From Leptobrachium leishanense (lineage: Eukaryota > Chordata > Amphibia > Anura > Megophryidae): 64,000 nt of DNA. The translations under genes and the position numbers were made by a program. Positions 54,301-64,000 of the stretch are shown here, piece after piece. The stretch lies in assembly GCA_009667805.1 (NCBI GenBank), contig CM019075.1:15875493-15939492 (forward strand), given 5' to 3'. The notes under the pieces were generated by a model that did no database searches, was not told the DNA's origin, and was given only the letters and a program-made list of their open reading frames with translations. Each line of letters opens with the position of its first letter. Within the stretch, counting starts at the first letter, position 1.

Positions 54301-55110
54301 GTGGCAAGGCCATTAATGTAACGGCAAGATTGAAACAAGACCCACAGTCTTTAGGGGGTTACAGAGTAACGAGAGTATCTGTCACAAGACAGTTCAGACG
54401 TTCGATATTACAGAATAGATTTAGAAATATTTTTTGGCACTTACGGCAAATTTGTCGTACAGCTGATAGGTTAAGAGCGGGTTAGGCAGCTGTCGGAAAT
54501 ACGCTTTGCAGAGAGAGCTGACACAATGGACGTCTTGCAGGTACGTATCTTTGTTCAGATCTGGGAGTCGCTCGGTTTCAAACTCCTGCCTGTTACTCGG
54601 AACAAAACACAGGACAATTAATTCCATTACTCATCCAAATCTTGCACAAAACACTTTAGTATGCAACCGGGCCCGGCATGTACGTGCATTGTAAGAAATA
54701 ATAACCCAATTAAGGATGCCCATTAAAGATAAACCCTGTGCCAAGTGATGTGCCAGTCACTAAAAGCTGTCCTTAGAGGATGAGGGACTGTTATGGCACA
54801 TCGGCTGAAGAGATTGTACGGACCACCGTAGGATCTCTACTGCCGACTCTACAACATGACCTGAGGCAGACTGGCACTTGGCACGGGCAATTGCCATCTC
54901 TGTGCCTGACGTGATTGGCTGTCACGTTGATCACATGACATTAGGGGAATGGGGGTGTTCTTCCCAAATAATGTGTGTTATTGCTCACAGGACACATAAT
55001 AACTTACCGTAATTTCTGCACATTGGATGCGATTCCGCACAGGCGATAAATTCCGTCCACAATTCCGTGTTCTTCTACGAATTCCGTGCAGCTTTTTAAA
55101 ACCAGGGGAA
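43731..55110 (-). CDS. arhgap30: Rho GTPase-activating protein 30 (5' partial)
   Basis: Eleven coding exons on the minus strand (entries below) with matching phases and about 1126 codons visible. The protein starts inside the RhoGAP domain and runs through it: EEHGIVDGIYRL with the arginine finger, YLQDVHCVSSLCKAYFRQLP, TNMHARNLAIVWAPNLLR, SKDIEASGFNGTAAFMEVR. It continues with GDGPPQIRPYHTIIEI, the basic KWKSIFNLGRS, RPAKSMDSLSS, CVGVHISGPFSV, LTRGMECPSL, VEEFSVEPP and PVVPPKPQYA. This order is that of ARHGAP30, and the gene lies next to USF1 as in human. RhoGAPs speed GTP hydrolysis by Rho/Rac proteins and act in the cytoplasm on actin. The first coding exon, expected to hold about 35-40 residues, was not found between 55111 and 64000 and may lie beyond the window. 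Confidence 0.95.
45646..46019 (-). CDS. arhgap30: ARHGAP30 exon, acidic region
   Basis: 374 bp, rich in Asp, Glu and Ser (LDVQDTFSFLDSQDVNTD). Acceptor ATCTTACAG, donor GTAAGT; phase 1 in, 0 out. Confidence 0.9.
46556..47597 (+). mobile_element. CR1-like LINE, 5'-truncated, in ARHGAP30 intron
   Basis: Antisense to ARHGAP30. Frames read VTSGVPQGSVLGPILFNIFI, the catalytic LFADDTKI and KKWSELWQLSFNVDKCKIMH. After a stop and local duplication near 46950-47000 the frame continues PLYRALVRPHLEYCVQYW, RRATKMVYGLKEKRYQERL and VVDTWNSLPVEVVEAKTV. The 3' end CAGACTAGATGGGCTGAAAG and TTCTATGTTATCTAA is typical of CR1-like repeats in amphibians. Mildly decayed: one frame break. Confidence 0.85.
47624..48124 (-). 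CDS. arhgap30: ARHGAP30 exon, CVGVHISGP segment
   Basis: 501 bp. Contains RSRLVIARSPKTLIPIRRES, the acidic EYEEEP stretch, RAEKCVGVHISGPFSVTLP and LTRGMECPSL. Acceptor CTCCTTGCAG, donor GTAAGT. Confidence 0.93.
48321..48398 (-). CDS. arhgap30: ARHGAP30 exon, RPAKSMDSL segment
   Basis: 78 bp encoding ERTEKMNLRPAKSMDSLSS and LPFTAD; donor GTATGT, acceptor TTTTGAAG. Confidence 0.92.
48514..48608 (-). CDS. arhgap30: ARHGAP30 exon, basic segment
   Basis: 95 bp encoding RKGSVKAKKWKSIFNLGRS and KRKKQDDK; donor GTTTGT, acceptor ATTAACAG. Confidence 0.92.
48990..49170. other. ARHGAP30 intron, non-coding
   Basis: No feature; leads into the MITE at 49171. Confidence 0.4.
49171..49438. mobile_element. 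TTAA-like MITE, family B, full copy
   Basis: Ends GGCCGGGGTCAGACGAGTGC and, inverted, GGCTGGTGTCAGTCGAGCG. Flanks TTTA and TTAG. Contains the internal inverse GGAAGGAACGTCC / GGACGTTCCTTCC. Related at the termini to family A. Confidence 0.75.
49698..49839 (-). CDS. arhgap30: ARHGAP30 exon, post-GAP conserved block
   Basis: 142 bp with LRSLSYNVPSMLNQGDGPPQ and IRPYHTIIEISDQ; donor GTAAGT, acceptor TTGGTGCAG. Confidence 0.93.
50408..50535 (-). CDS. arhgap30: ARHGAP30 exon, RhoGAP end
   Basis: 128 bp encoding SKDIEASGFNGTAAFMEVR and IVVEFILTHVEQLFG; donor GTAGAG, acceptor CATCAAAG. Confidence 0.95.
50861..50968 (-). CDS. arhgap30: ARHGAP30 exon, RhoGAP
   Basis: 108 bp encoding TLEYLMKHLVKMASFSSQ and TNMHARNLAIVWAPNLL, the second RhoGAP signature; donor GTAAGA, acceptor TTTTGCAG. 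Confidence 0.95.
51123..51205 (-). CDS. arhgap30: ARHGAP30 exon, RhoGAP
   Basis: 83 bp encoding DAVAIQLEQERLVKIKDVLK and DLPLPHY; donor GTCAGG, acceptor ACTCAAG. Confidence 0.92.
51595..52916 (-). mobile_element. CR1/Rex-like LINE, 5'-truncated, in ARHGAP30 intron
   Basis: Minus-strand frames: MLDFAKAFDTVDILLQKLKN, VTCGVPQGSILAPLLFTIF, the catalytic box VHMYADDPVLY (52876-52502); then LKYLGMWLDPN (52488-52159); then the C-terminal FKSFSGKLPPYINRLLP (from about 52077). Three frames, so decayed. The 3' end TTTACCAGGAAGGATACATT is shared with the copy at 36821. Only one unit of the 39-bp motif (ATTGTTACATGTTTACAGGT GCATTCTGT) is present here. An A18 run (52917-52934) abuts its right end. Confidence 0.85.
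53191..54250 (+). repeat. LTR-like repeat holding a 69-bp higher-order minisatellite
   Basis: TGTTAGGCTTCCAGCC at the left, CCATCATGACA at the right, with an LTR-like composition; boundaries and class are uncertain. It lies in the ARHGAP30 intron. Confidence 0.35.
53504..53935 (+). repeat. 23-bp units in 69-bp higher-order repeats
   Basis: Three related 23-mers alternate: CCTTGCCAAGCCGTGCTGGA, CCTTGCCAAGCCATGGGTTA and CAGTGCCAAGTCATCCTGGA (plus three bases each). One 69-bp trio is shortened near 53780. Confidence 0.93.
54445..54589 (-). CDS. arhgap30: ARHGAP30 exon, RhoGAP
   Basis: 145 bp encoding QEFETERLPDLNKDTYLQDV through LPNPLLTYQLYDKFA; donor GTAAGT, acceptor GTAACAG. Confidence 0.94.
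55008..55110 (-). CDS. arhgap30: ARHGAP30 first visible exon (RhoGAP start)
   Basis: 103 bp encoding PLVLKSCTEFVEEHGIVDG, IYRLCGIASNVQKL. Acceptor CCTTCAG, donor GTAAGT. Enters in phase 1, leaves in phase 2. Carries the catalytic arginine. Confidence 0.93.
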
Positions 55111-56182
55111 CTGAAGGAAGGAAATGTAATCATATAGTTCAACGCTAGCTGTATTTTCACAATTTTGCCATAGCATCCCTACAAACGTCACCTCTCTTAT
55201 TAGCGGGTATGGTCCATCTCCGATCACTGGCTGAGCAAAGTGACTAATATTATCCCTAGGTACCCGCACCCCTCACTGTCACCTTCCAGTCGTTTCCCTG
55301 ACCTTCCTCATCTCTATGGAACTCCCTACCTCGTAACATTCGACACGGGTCCTCCAGTCTTTCAAGAGGTCTCTAAAACCACATTACTTTAGAGAGGCCT
55401 ATCATCGAACTCCATTATCTCTACATTGCCCCCATTCTTGGGGTTCCTTAGGTAGACATTGGTCAGGGCCCCCTTCCATCAGTAAACTGATTAAAAAGTT
55501 ACTTATTTTGGCTTCTCTAGTAAGAGGGAAAAAAGTGGGGAGAGCGCGTTTGCTCTGCACCTTCACCTGGAACAGATCACACCAATCGCTCCCTAAGTGA
55601 TGAGTCAGGAGTGCTCTTCTGGCCTCAGTTGCCAAATTTATTGTGATCTTGGTGGGTCAGTCCTAGGTGGCAATGGGTACCATTACGTCTATGGCACTGA
55701 CAGTAGCACCAACTGAGGAAGCTTTTTATGCGAAACGCGTTTTGGTATACTGTACTACTGATAAAAGTTGCCTTATTTTACACCTATCCCGGGTCCTGGA
55801 TGCTTGTATTCGCCGAGGAGGTGGCTGAAGCTGATCAGTGATCCGGTGCACCTTCTGAAGACATGTTGATGTCTGCCCTGGACATCTGGACATTTAAGCT
55901 ATTCTCCCTGCTTAGCACAGAAAAACCAAACCCACAATACTGATATTTTATACTAAATAACCTGCTAGTAATCTCATCTTCAGAAAATGTCTTTTTATGG
56001 ATGTATCACCAGCCTGATTTTCTTAAAAAGGTGACATTTTTAGAAATTCGTCTGTAAACCAATCCGTTCCACTGAAACAGCAAAAATATTTTGGGAAAGA
56101 AAATATCGGCTGAAACTAGCCACTATTTTTTTTTCGAGAAAACGGACGATTTAGTTCAGTCGACCTCCATGTCTCTCAAATG
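55111..56182. other. Upstream of the first visible ARHGAP30 exon; retroelement debris
   Basis: 55210-55400 looks like a broken L2/Rex-type RT C-terminus on the plus strand (LYGTPYL..., ending at TTACTTTAGAGAGGCC). 55715-55745 has TGAGGAAGCTTTTTATGCGAAACGCGTTTT, in motif terms AGGAAGC then GCGAAACGCGTT, also present in the 42108 hairpin. No ARHGAP30 start exon was recognised. Confidence 0.4.
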
Positions 56183-56187
56183 AGTTG

Positions 56188-56899
56188 TGTCACGTCTCGG
56201 CCTTGCCCCCTGGTGGTGAAGGGTCTTCATGTTTGTTTTTCCCCTATGGTGTGTCTGGCTGTGCTGTTTAGGGCTGATCTGGGGTTCTGTTGTGATCTCC
56301 TGGTCTGGGGTCACATGGCCCAATCACACAGACCCACTCCCTATATATTCCCAGCAACACAGAGCCTCATTGACTGTTTGTGGAGTTTGATGGTGGTTCT
56401 GTCTGGTTCGTGTTTCCTGAGTTGCTGCAAAGCATTCCTGTTCAAGTGTTTTCTGGTTCTGACCTCGGCTTTATTTTTGACTATTCCTTCTACTCCCCCC
56501 TGGTACCGTATATTTTTCTGATCTGTTGCCAACCTCTGCCTGATTGACGATTCTTGTATGTTTCATGTTTTATGTACCTTGTCTGTCTTAGTTTAGTATT
56601 ATATTCAGAGGCCGCTTATAAGGACCTCTTTTAGTATAGTCAGTCTGTTATGTTTACTGTCCTGCAGCCTGCTCCCTTCACAGATTGTCAAGTGTATCTT
56701 TGTGTTTCTGAGTGTCCTAAGTTGTCTGTCGGTCTTGAAGCCTTCGGAGCTTAGTGGCAATTCTGTTCTGTTTTTTGGTGCTCCTTGGTTTTGGAGAAAT
56801 CCGTCTGTCCTTGTGTCCAGTCAGTTACTCACCTGCCTTAAGGGCTTCATCTCATGTTCCAAGCCACCACGATGGCCCAAGCAGGGTCTAACCGTTACA
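56188..56899 (+). mobile_element. Solo LTR, 712 bp, with 5-bp TSD
   Basis: Begins TGTCACGTCTCGGCC and ends CCGTTACA (TG...CA). It is flanked by AGTTG on both sides (56183-56187 and 56900-56904). Class by analogy: Ty3/gypsy or similar. TATATATTCC near 56343 could be its TATA element. Confidence 0.8.
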
Positions 56900-56986
56900 A
56901 GTTGAGCTCAACCATTTGTTTTCATTTGTAGAAGAGAGTTAGAACACGGAGTGCTAAGCGTTCCCGACGTGACAAATCCCGATTAA

Positions 56987-57413
56987 GGCTAGGGTCAGAC
57001 TAACGCATTTTTCGCGTTTTCCGTGAAAAAGTGCGTTCGAACGAATGGACGCATTTTTTCACGGAATACGCGATAGCGGTCATACGATGCGCATTTTCGT
57101 CCGTGATTTTGTACAGATCATCAATAAAACCCTTTTTGTGTCTGGACGTTATGTTGGCCGGACATTAGCAGCGTCTGACGTCTCCTAATCTCACACACAT
57201 GCCGCTATGCGGACGCAGCGCACTCTGTACGTCAGTAGTAGCGGTTTGACGTTCTAGAAAAGATGCGTTCGTTTGCCACTTGCGTTGAGCGGACGAACTT
57301 TCGTGCGGCCGTTCTTCTTATGTTACCCAGCATTGGACGTCATTTGCTGCTAGCACGGCCGTGATTTCGTGCGGTTAAACGCACATTAAAAATGCTTTCG
57401 TCTGACCTTAGCC
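56987..57413. mobile_element. TTAA-type MITE, family A, copy 4 (inverted)
   Basis: GGCTAGGGTCAGAC at the left and GTCTGACCTTAGCC at the right; TTAA (56983-56986) precedes it. The interior runs in the opposite sense to the other copies. Confidence 0.85.
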
Positions 57414-58505
57414 TAAACCCTACCACAGGGCCAGGTCGCTGCTGTATCGAAAAAGTAAGGGGGCCGAAGGAATCACATCCTATTTCTGAAGGGGCCGATT
57501 ATACCAAACATGATATGGCAGGTTATGAAAAAGTGAAATGGAGTTTCTAATAAAAAATGAAATAAAATCAGGAAATGCTGAAGACGCTCTTATGGGAGAA
57601 TGTGTCAATGTTCAAAAATTAGTATAAAAAGGAGGAAGAGAAATGTAAAAAAACAGTGTCTGCACATATAGCAAATCTCACATTATACAGCGTGACTTAG
57701 TCATCACAGCAGCGTAGGAGTGAATATCCGAATCGCCAGTGCAACCATGACATGTGTCTCTCACTTTGCCTTCAGCCTGACTTCCTCATCACAGTTGAGC
57801 GTATCTGAGGGTGTGATTCACTAAGCAACGATGTGAGTGTGATGTTCCCGATTATCAATAGCAAAGCCTCCCGACCCATTCACAAAACACTCGGCTCGCA
57901 CGTTCACCTCTTCCTGGATTGGTTTGACGCCATGTGGCCATGTTACGCAGTTGAACAATCAGAAGAGCCATCTCTGATCGGTTACACATGGCCAACTATG
58001 CCAACCAATGAAAGGAGCTCAATCTGTGGATAGAGCGAGGATAATCAGGAAATGTTTCACAAGGAATGATATTGGATAGCATTCCTAGTTAAATACCCCT
58101 AGGCCTCTGGAGCCCATACAAGAAGAGAACCAAGGCATGGAAGAACCTCCTTGGTGTTTCCGACCACCGGATGGTATCTAATCTACCCTGGGGCTTTTAT
58201 TTCATTTTAGAGAATGTACCGGTAACACCCCATTTCTCTGGACACTGCACAGGTAGCGAAGAAAGCCCTAGCAGTCGAGGCACTAACAATCACTGCGAGT
58301 TTATCTTATCCGTACCCGTTCTGGGACAGATAAGGTAGAATTAAGGACGAACAGAAGAACCAAAAAATTTAATTTACTCCCTAACTAATAAACCAAATAT
58401 TGATGTGCTGATATGTCCACTTTCTATACAAAAATGTCTGGAGTTTCAGTAGCAAAGGGACTGGTAAGCGCCAAGGCAGATCCAGATAACCCAATCGTAA
58501 GGAGA
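57414..58505. other. Non-coding, nothing recognised
   Basis: No open frame with a domain, no clear repeat boundary. A short ORF at 57833-58033 has no recognisable motif. Confidence 0.4.
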
Positions 58506-58754
58506 TTATAGAGCAGTGGTTCTTAACCTTGTTGGAGGTACTGAACCCCACCAGTTTCATATACGCATTCACCGAACCCTTCTTAATTGGAAAAATAAAA
58601 TATGATTTTTTCAAATTCAAAACATAGGTATATATTTATTTAGGTATATATTTTATACATAGGTGAACAAAACCATTAAAGAACAAAACCATTAAGAACA
58701 AAACCATGATTTTCACACAAAAACAAAAACATAATAATGAATATTTACTGCAAA

Positions 58755-58973
58755 TCAGTGTGACTTCTGCTGTTGTCTTTCAGAGACCAGTTCAGAAATG
58801 CGCGGCTTTACCTTGGCAAGTGCCACTCTCAAGTCATTTTCGCAACAAAGTCTGTTCCTTTTCTTCGTTTTTATGTCCAGCATCCTCGAAAAGGATTGCT
58901 CGCAAAGATATGTTGTAACAAACGGTATGAAAATCTCCAGAGCGTTCTTAGCAATAACAGGGTACGTTACCAT
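58755..58973 (-). pseudogene. hAT transposase C-terminal dimerisation region
   Basis: Open frame with IPFVTTYLCEQSFSRMLDIK and NDLRVALAKVKPRISEL, the conserved hAT C-terminal block. It ends in QQQKSH plus a stop. The middle of the transposase, between this and the N-terminal piece, is deleted. Confidence 0.85.
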
Positions 58974-59084
58974 TTGTTGACAAAGCCGAGAACAGGAAGA
59001 CTAGCCTTTTCATCGAATCTGGCTCTCCTCACCTTGAATTCAGCGAGCGTTGTGTTCTTGTATTTTCCATCTCCATGCAGCTTA

Positions 59085-59696
<612 letters not shown>

Positions 59697-60661
59697 TTAA
59701 TAAAGAAATCACACGACGTACCAGTTAAAATTCGACTACTGGGCGCGCCAAATTCCCTGCAGCACAGATAGGCCAAGGCAGCGATGTTGCGTGATCACCT
59801 GCAGCCAATGATGGACAAGCGGGGCGTGTCATCACGAATCATATGAGTCGGGTGTGTGTCTTGACCTCCGCCGAACCCGCGAGACTGACTCACTGAACCC
59901 CTGGGGTTCGATCGAACCCAGGTTAAGAACCACTGTTATAGAGTATACAGAGGTCAATCAAGTTGTCCAATGCGGTCTCCACTTTCCAGTCAATCAGGTA
60001 TTACAGTGATTCTGCTCACAGATGCAAGATGGAAGTCAAATAATCATGATCCGCTACACGTATGCGCTGTAATAAATGAGAATGTTTAGGTGGCGCTCTT
60101 GCTTTTCAGATTATAAGGGGGTCAGAAGGTCAACATGTGTGACATCACGAGTGTTTCAAAATGGCCAACATGCAAATGTGCTTGCCCCTTGAAATCCAGG
60201 CGAGCCTGTCATGGAGAGACCTGGCTTCGGCCTTCACATGCCCTCTCATATACTGGTCAGGCACGCAGGATTGGCAGCTGTGTTTGAGAGATACAATGGG
60301 AAGAGGACATCATCCATCATACTGGCGATTTTCTCTTAATGTTACAGTCTTGTCCAACCTGGTAACCTCTTGGGATTTAGTAAAAATAAAACAGTTGGTT
60401 GGTCGGCTCTATATTATGGGCTCTGGGACTTTTTTATAGCCTCACTGGAAGACCAATGGATGCAGCCCACCAGAAATTGGCAGCTACCCAGATCCAGTGG
60501 CGTAACAACCGGGGGGCAGCCGGTACGCAGGGGTTGTTACGCCCGGAGACCTGGGGGCAGGGCTCGAGTCCTGCGGTGCGGGAACGCAGGTTCCTGCTGT
60601 GTACTGAGCCCGACAAAGTGAGCAGGGGGGGCAAATGCCGGCGGCCGCATTTCTATCCTAC

Positions 60662-60793
60662 GAGCGGCCGCCAGCATAAAGCTCTGCTGCTCGGCTGGGG
60701 GGGGATCTATCCACCAGCCAGCCGCGATCTCGCGAGATCTGGCTGGTGGTTAGATCCCCAGCCGTGCAGCAGAGCTTATGCTGGCGGCCGCTC
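60662..60793. repeat. Inverted repeat inside the 60495 element
   Basis: GCGGCCGCCAGCATAAAGCT CTGCTGC pairs with GCAGCAGAGCTTATGCTGGC GGCCGC, continuing to CCACCAGCCAG / CTGGCTGGTGG around 60730. Confidence 0.9.
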
Positions 60794-60840
60794 GAGGAGA
60801 AAAAGCACGCGGCTGCCGGAAAAGACTAGGAGAGGTGAGC

Positions 60841-61325
60841 TGGGGGGCAAATACATTGATGTGTGAGAGCTGGGGGCAAATATATCCATGTGTGAGAGCT
60901 CGGGGGCAAATACATCCATGTGTGAGAGCTGGAAGCAAATACATCCATGTGTGAGCTTGGGGCAAATACATCCATGGGTGAGAGCTGGGGGCATATACAT
61001 CCATGGGTGAGAGCTGGAAGCAAATACATCCATGTGTGAGAGCTGGGGGCAAATACATCCATGGGTGAGAGCTGGGGGCATATACATCCATGGGTGAGAG
61101 CTGGAAGCAAATACATCCATGTGTGAGAGCTGGGGGCAAATACATCCATGGGTGAGAGCTGGGGGCATATACATCCATGGGTGAGAGCTGGGGGCAAATA
61201 CATCCATGAGTGAGAGCTGGGGGCAATATTTCCATGTGTGAGGTGGGGCAAATATATCCATGTGAGCTGGGGGCAATATTTCCATGTGTGAGCTGGGGGG
61301 GCAATATTTCCATGTGTGAGCTGGA
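60841..61325 (+). repeat. About 30-bp minisatellite, about 15 copies
   Basis: Unit GGGGGCAAATACATCCATGT GTGAGAGCTG, with GGAAGC and GGCATA variants in a repeating three-unit order. Confidence 0.93.
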
Positions 61326-61489
61326 GGGGGTACCCTGGGCCCATGGTATGGAAAAGGTTTGCAGGGCTGTGCAGATGGGGTGCCACGTGTGTTCTGGCAG
61401 CATGGAAAGGGTGCACTGGGCAGCCCACACCTGGGTTACCCTACACTGCATAGCTGCAAGGGGTATGTGCTGGGAGGGGGGGGTCCAGA

Positions 61490-62145
61490 GCCTGTATTTA
61501 TAATTCTGGGGGTCCAATGTATATAATTCTGGGGGTCCTGTGCCTGTGTATATAATTCTGGGGGTCCAGTGTATATAATTCTGGGGGTCCAGTGTATATA
61601 ATTCTGGGGGTCCGGTGGCTGTGTATATAATTCTGGGGGTCCAGTGCCTGTGTATATAATTCTGGGGGTCCAGTGCCTGTGTATATAATTCTGGGGGTCC
61701 AGTGCCTGTGTATATAATTCTGGGGGTCCAGTGTATATAAATCTGGGGGTCCGGTGGCTGTGTATATAATTCTGGGGGTCCTGTGCCTGTGTATATAATT
61801 CTGGGGGTCCAGTGCCTGTGTATATAATTCTGGGGGTCCAGTGGCTGTGTATATAATTCTGGGGGTCCAGTGTATATAATTCTGGGGGTCCAGTGTATAT
61901 AATTCTGGGGGTCCAGTGCCTGTGTATATAATTCTGGGGGTCCAGTGCCTGTGTATATAATTATGGGGGTCCAGTGTATATAAATCTGGGGGTCCGGTGG
62001 CTGTGTATATAATTCTGGGGGTCCTGTGCCTGTGTATATAATTCTGGGGGTCCAGTGGCTGTGTATATAATTCTGGGGGTCCTGTGCCTGTGTTTATAAT
62101 TCTGGGGGTCCAGTGGCTGTGTATATAATTCTGGGGGTCCAGTAT
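61490..62145 (+). repeat. 20-29 bp minisatellite, about 24 copies
   Basis: Unit TATATAATTCTGGGGGTCCA GTG with optional CCTGTG or GCTGTG. Short (20-bp) and long (29-bp) forms alternate. Confidence 0.93.
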
Positions 62146-62253
62146 CTTGTCCCGGTCCGGGCCTGCTTATAACCAGAGTGGACGTTTATATAATGAGGGG
62201 GGAGGATTTCTGCCCCGGGTGCCCATAACTCTGGTTACGCCACTGCCCAGATC

Positions 62254-62802
62254 CACCTTTGAATCGCCATTGCACTGCAGGGATTTGCAGAACTCGTAAG
62301 ATATGGCATCCACCAATTACGGAAAACGCTTAAAACAAGATCTCGTCACCCCCTGAATATCTACTTGACGTGGTCTTCACTCCAGGAGCCGTGCTGATGC
62401 TCGGAGTGGATGAAGTGTTATCTGAGCATATGGGTGGTTCACCCATTGTTCTGACCACCTATCGCATGGGGATACATGTCATGTGTGAATATTGTCCTGA
62501 GTATGCACAGTAAGCTTGCACTGACAAGTGATCAGGCTCTAAATAGGAAGTCAGGGTTGTGTGTGTAAAAATGCTGATATTTATATGCGCCATTAGACGG
62601 TCAATATCAATGTCAAGGCACATTACAATGTAGGACACATTGTTTCACCCCATGCTTGAAGAACTGAGGGTACAACCATGCATGGTGTATCCCAAACTGT
62701 AGATTAAAGGATTTTGTTGTGAGTGAGCTGTCTGTGGGGGATTTAGATTTAAGAACGTCTAAAAATTAGGGGCATCCTGCCGTTAAATTGATGTGGGCTC
62801 TC
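62254..62802. other. Non-coding, nothing recognised
   Basis: No open frame or repeat boundary that I can support. Confidence 0.4.
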
Positions 62803-64000
62803 AGTGGCGTCACTAGGGTTGGTGTCACCCGGTGCGGAAACTCATGGTGTCACCCCCTCGACTCGAGCGACGAGCCGCCCCTCAGTTTAACACAAAATGA
62901 TGTAAACTATTGTTACTCACATGCAGCACTCCCATATAACGCTAAATGTAAAACAATAGATATATTAATTCCTAGCAAAATTACACCATAATATTACCAG
63001 ATCATATGACGAATACAAAGGAATTCGAATTTATTTAAAACATTTAGAAAATGTTTATTTTAAGGAATAAACTTAATGCCATAAAATAATATGGGGCTTA
63101 TTTATTTTCATAAAATGCCAGTGTTTGATTTTGGCAATGTGGTAACTAACACAGACTGTTTTTTGCCTGTGTTCTCTCAAGATTTCAAAATAATAATATA
63201 ACCCCATATATTCTAAAATTTTAGAATTTGAGATGAGAAGAACACAGGCAAAAAACACTTTTTGATTTTACTTTTAATTGGATTTTACAATTGATTTGTC
63301 AGGCTCAGCTCAGCTGTTTCACACAGACTCACACTGTCTAGACGCTCTGTCTCTCCCGACTCGAGTCCTCAGAAGACAGCCAGAGCGCAGAGCTGCCCAG
63401 GCAGCAGGTGAGAGGGACTGGGACTGGGAGCAGCCGAGCAGGAGGCACCACGCACCGCACACACGCCTCAGCTCCCGCGCGCTTCTAAAGAAAATGCGCC
63501 ACGGCACGAGGGAGCTGTTAGGGCGGTGGGCGGGCTGCCGCCGATGAGAGGCGTCAGCGCGCAGGCGCGGCTCTGAATTCCCTTGAGCGGCGTCAGAGGG
63601 GGTGGGATCTGCGCGGCCATCTTTGATGCGTCACGTGCAGCGTGGCGACGGCGTGCGCTCGAGTGTCGCTGTGTGCAGATAGAGAGTAATGCGGCACAGC
63701 GCGGCAGCATGATGCTCCACCTCCACCCATCATGGATGGATGTGGAGGATCATGCTGCCGCGTTGCGCCGCATTACTCTATCTGCACTGCACAGACACTC
63801 GAGCTGCACGCCGTCGCCACGCTGCACGTGACGCATCAAAGATGGCCGCGGGCGCCGGGCGGCACTGGCAGCATGATCCTTCCTCCGGCTCCAGGCTCCA
63901 GATGACTGGCGGTGCCGGAATCAAAGATGGCCGCGGGCGGCGTGGCGGCATGATGAAGATCCACAGTCCACTCCAGACCAGGAAATGGAATCCTCCACTG
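62803..64000. mobile_element. Candidate hAT-type element running off the window
   Basis: Starts CAGTGGCGTCACTAGGGTTG, similar to the terminus at 60495 (CAGTGGCGTAAC). GC-rich right half with a long palindrome. The opposite end is outside the window or lost, so no TSD can be checked. Confidence 0.45.
63618..63850. repeat. GC-rich palindrome, arms about 105 bp
   Basis: GCGGCCATCTTTGATGCGTC ACGTGCAGCGTGGCGACGGC pairs with GCCGTCGCCACGCTGCACGT GACGCATCAAAGATGGCCGC. The symmetry continues to ATGCTCCACC / GGTGGAG-like inner sequence around 63727. Confidence 0.9.

Larger units (their letters stand above)
60495..62245. mobile_element. hAT-type non-autonomous element, 1751 bp, made of minisatellites
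   Basis: Ends CAGTGGCGTAACAACC and, inverted, CAGTGGCGTAACCAGAG. The TSD CCCAGATC is perfect (60487-60494, 62246-62253). Contents: a palindrome near 60730 and two tandem arrays. No transposase. The open frames inside are by-products of the repeats. Confidence 0.9.

Noticed and set aside
60750..61517. Three overlapping minus-strand frames of 169-255 codons rich in HGCICPQLS
   Set aside because: Translations of the 30-bp minisatellite inside a hAT element.
63278..63831. Arg/Ala-rich frames at the right edge as a gene start
   Set aside because: Explained by GC-rich palindromic repeat; no conserved residues and no splice donor that could be supported.

Overview
The window is a stretch of vertebrate nuclear genome, most likely from an amphibian (probably a frog). 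The evidence is multi-exon genes with GT-AG introns, conserved vertebrate proteins, and a repeat load of CR1/L2-like and Tx1/L1-clade LINEs, hAT and TTAA-type MITEs, Ty3/gypsy LTR remnants, foldbacks and minisatellites. Nothing in it is prokaryotic. The species cannot be named from sequence alone.

Three host genes can be reconstructed from splice sites and reading phase. (1) A plus-strand gene at 13173-19375 encodes a CTX/VSIG1/GPA33-like immunoglobulin-superfamily membrane protein: V domain, C2 domain with an extra cysteine pair, one transmembrane helix, and an acidic tail ending in FLV. Its signal-peptide exon was not found. (2) USF1 lies on the minus strand. Ten coding exons between 36012 and 21692 sum to exactly 933 bp (310 residues plus stop), and a putative noncoding first exon and CpG-type promoter lie near 39252-39445. 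(3) ARHGAP30 lies on the minus strand from 55110 to 43731. Eleven coding exons are visible, including the RhoGAP domain and the large acidic C-terminal exon; the exon with the start codon was not found. USF1 and ARHGAP30 are also neighbours in human 1q23, where F11R/JAM-A, another two-Ig protein, lies on the far side of USF1. Here that side holds a CTX-family gene in the opposite orientation.

Layout: 1-3250, a LINE reverse-transcriptase remnant followed by a decayed Gmr1-like gypsy element. 3250-4940, nested MITEs and unclassified GC-rich sequence. 4945-9345, a tandem and inverted array of about 19 tRNA-like (A-box/B-box) units with long foldbacks. 9345-13170, hAT MITE, foldbacks and a 22-23 bp minisatellite. 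13173-19375, the Ig gene. 19376-21690, intergenic. 21692-39445, USF1, whose introns hold a 305-bp tandem duplication, a 3-kb inverted satellite, a Tx1/L1-clade LINE with target-site duplication, and two 30-bp minisatellite arrays split by a LINE that carries its own 39-bp minisatellite. 39480-43460, LINE 3' end, hAT MITE and a 400-bp perfect-looking hairpin. 43461-55110, ARHGAP30 with three intronic retroelements. 55111-64000, solo LTR, a TTAA MITE, a hAT element containing a second TTAA MITE, a 1.75-kb hAT-type element built of minisatellites, and a palindromic repeat at the window edge.

USF1 is a nuclear E-box-binding bHLH-zipper factor, ARHGAP30 a cytoplasmic Rho GTPase-activating protein, and the Ig protein a probable cell-adhesion receptor. 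Nothing in the sequence links them functionally; they share a syntenic block. No new enzymatic or defence system was recognised. The most unusual structures are the tRNA-like unit array and the many independent minisatellites and hairpins born inside transposable elements.
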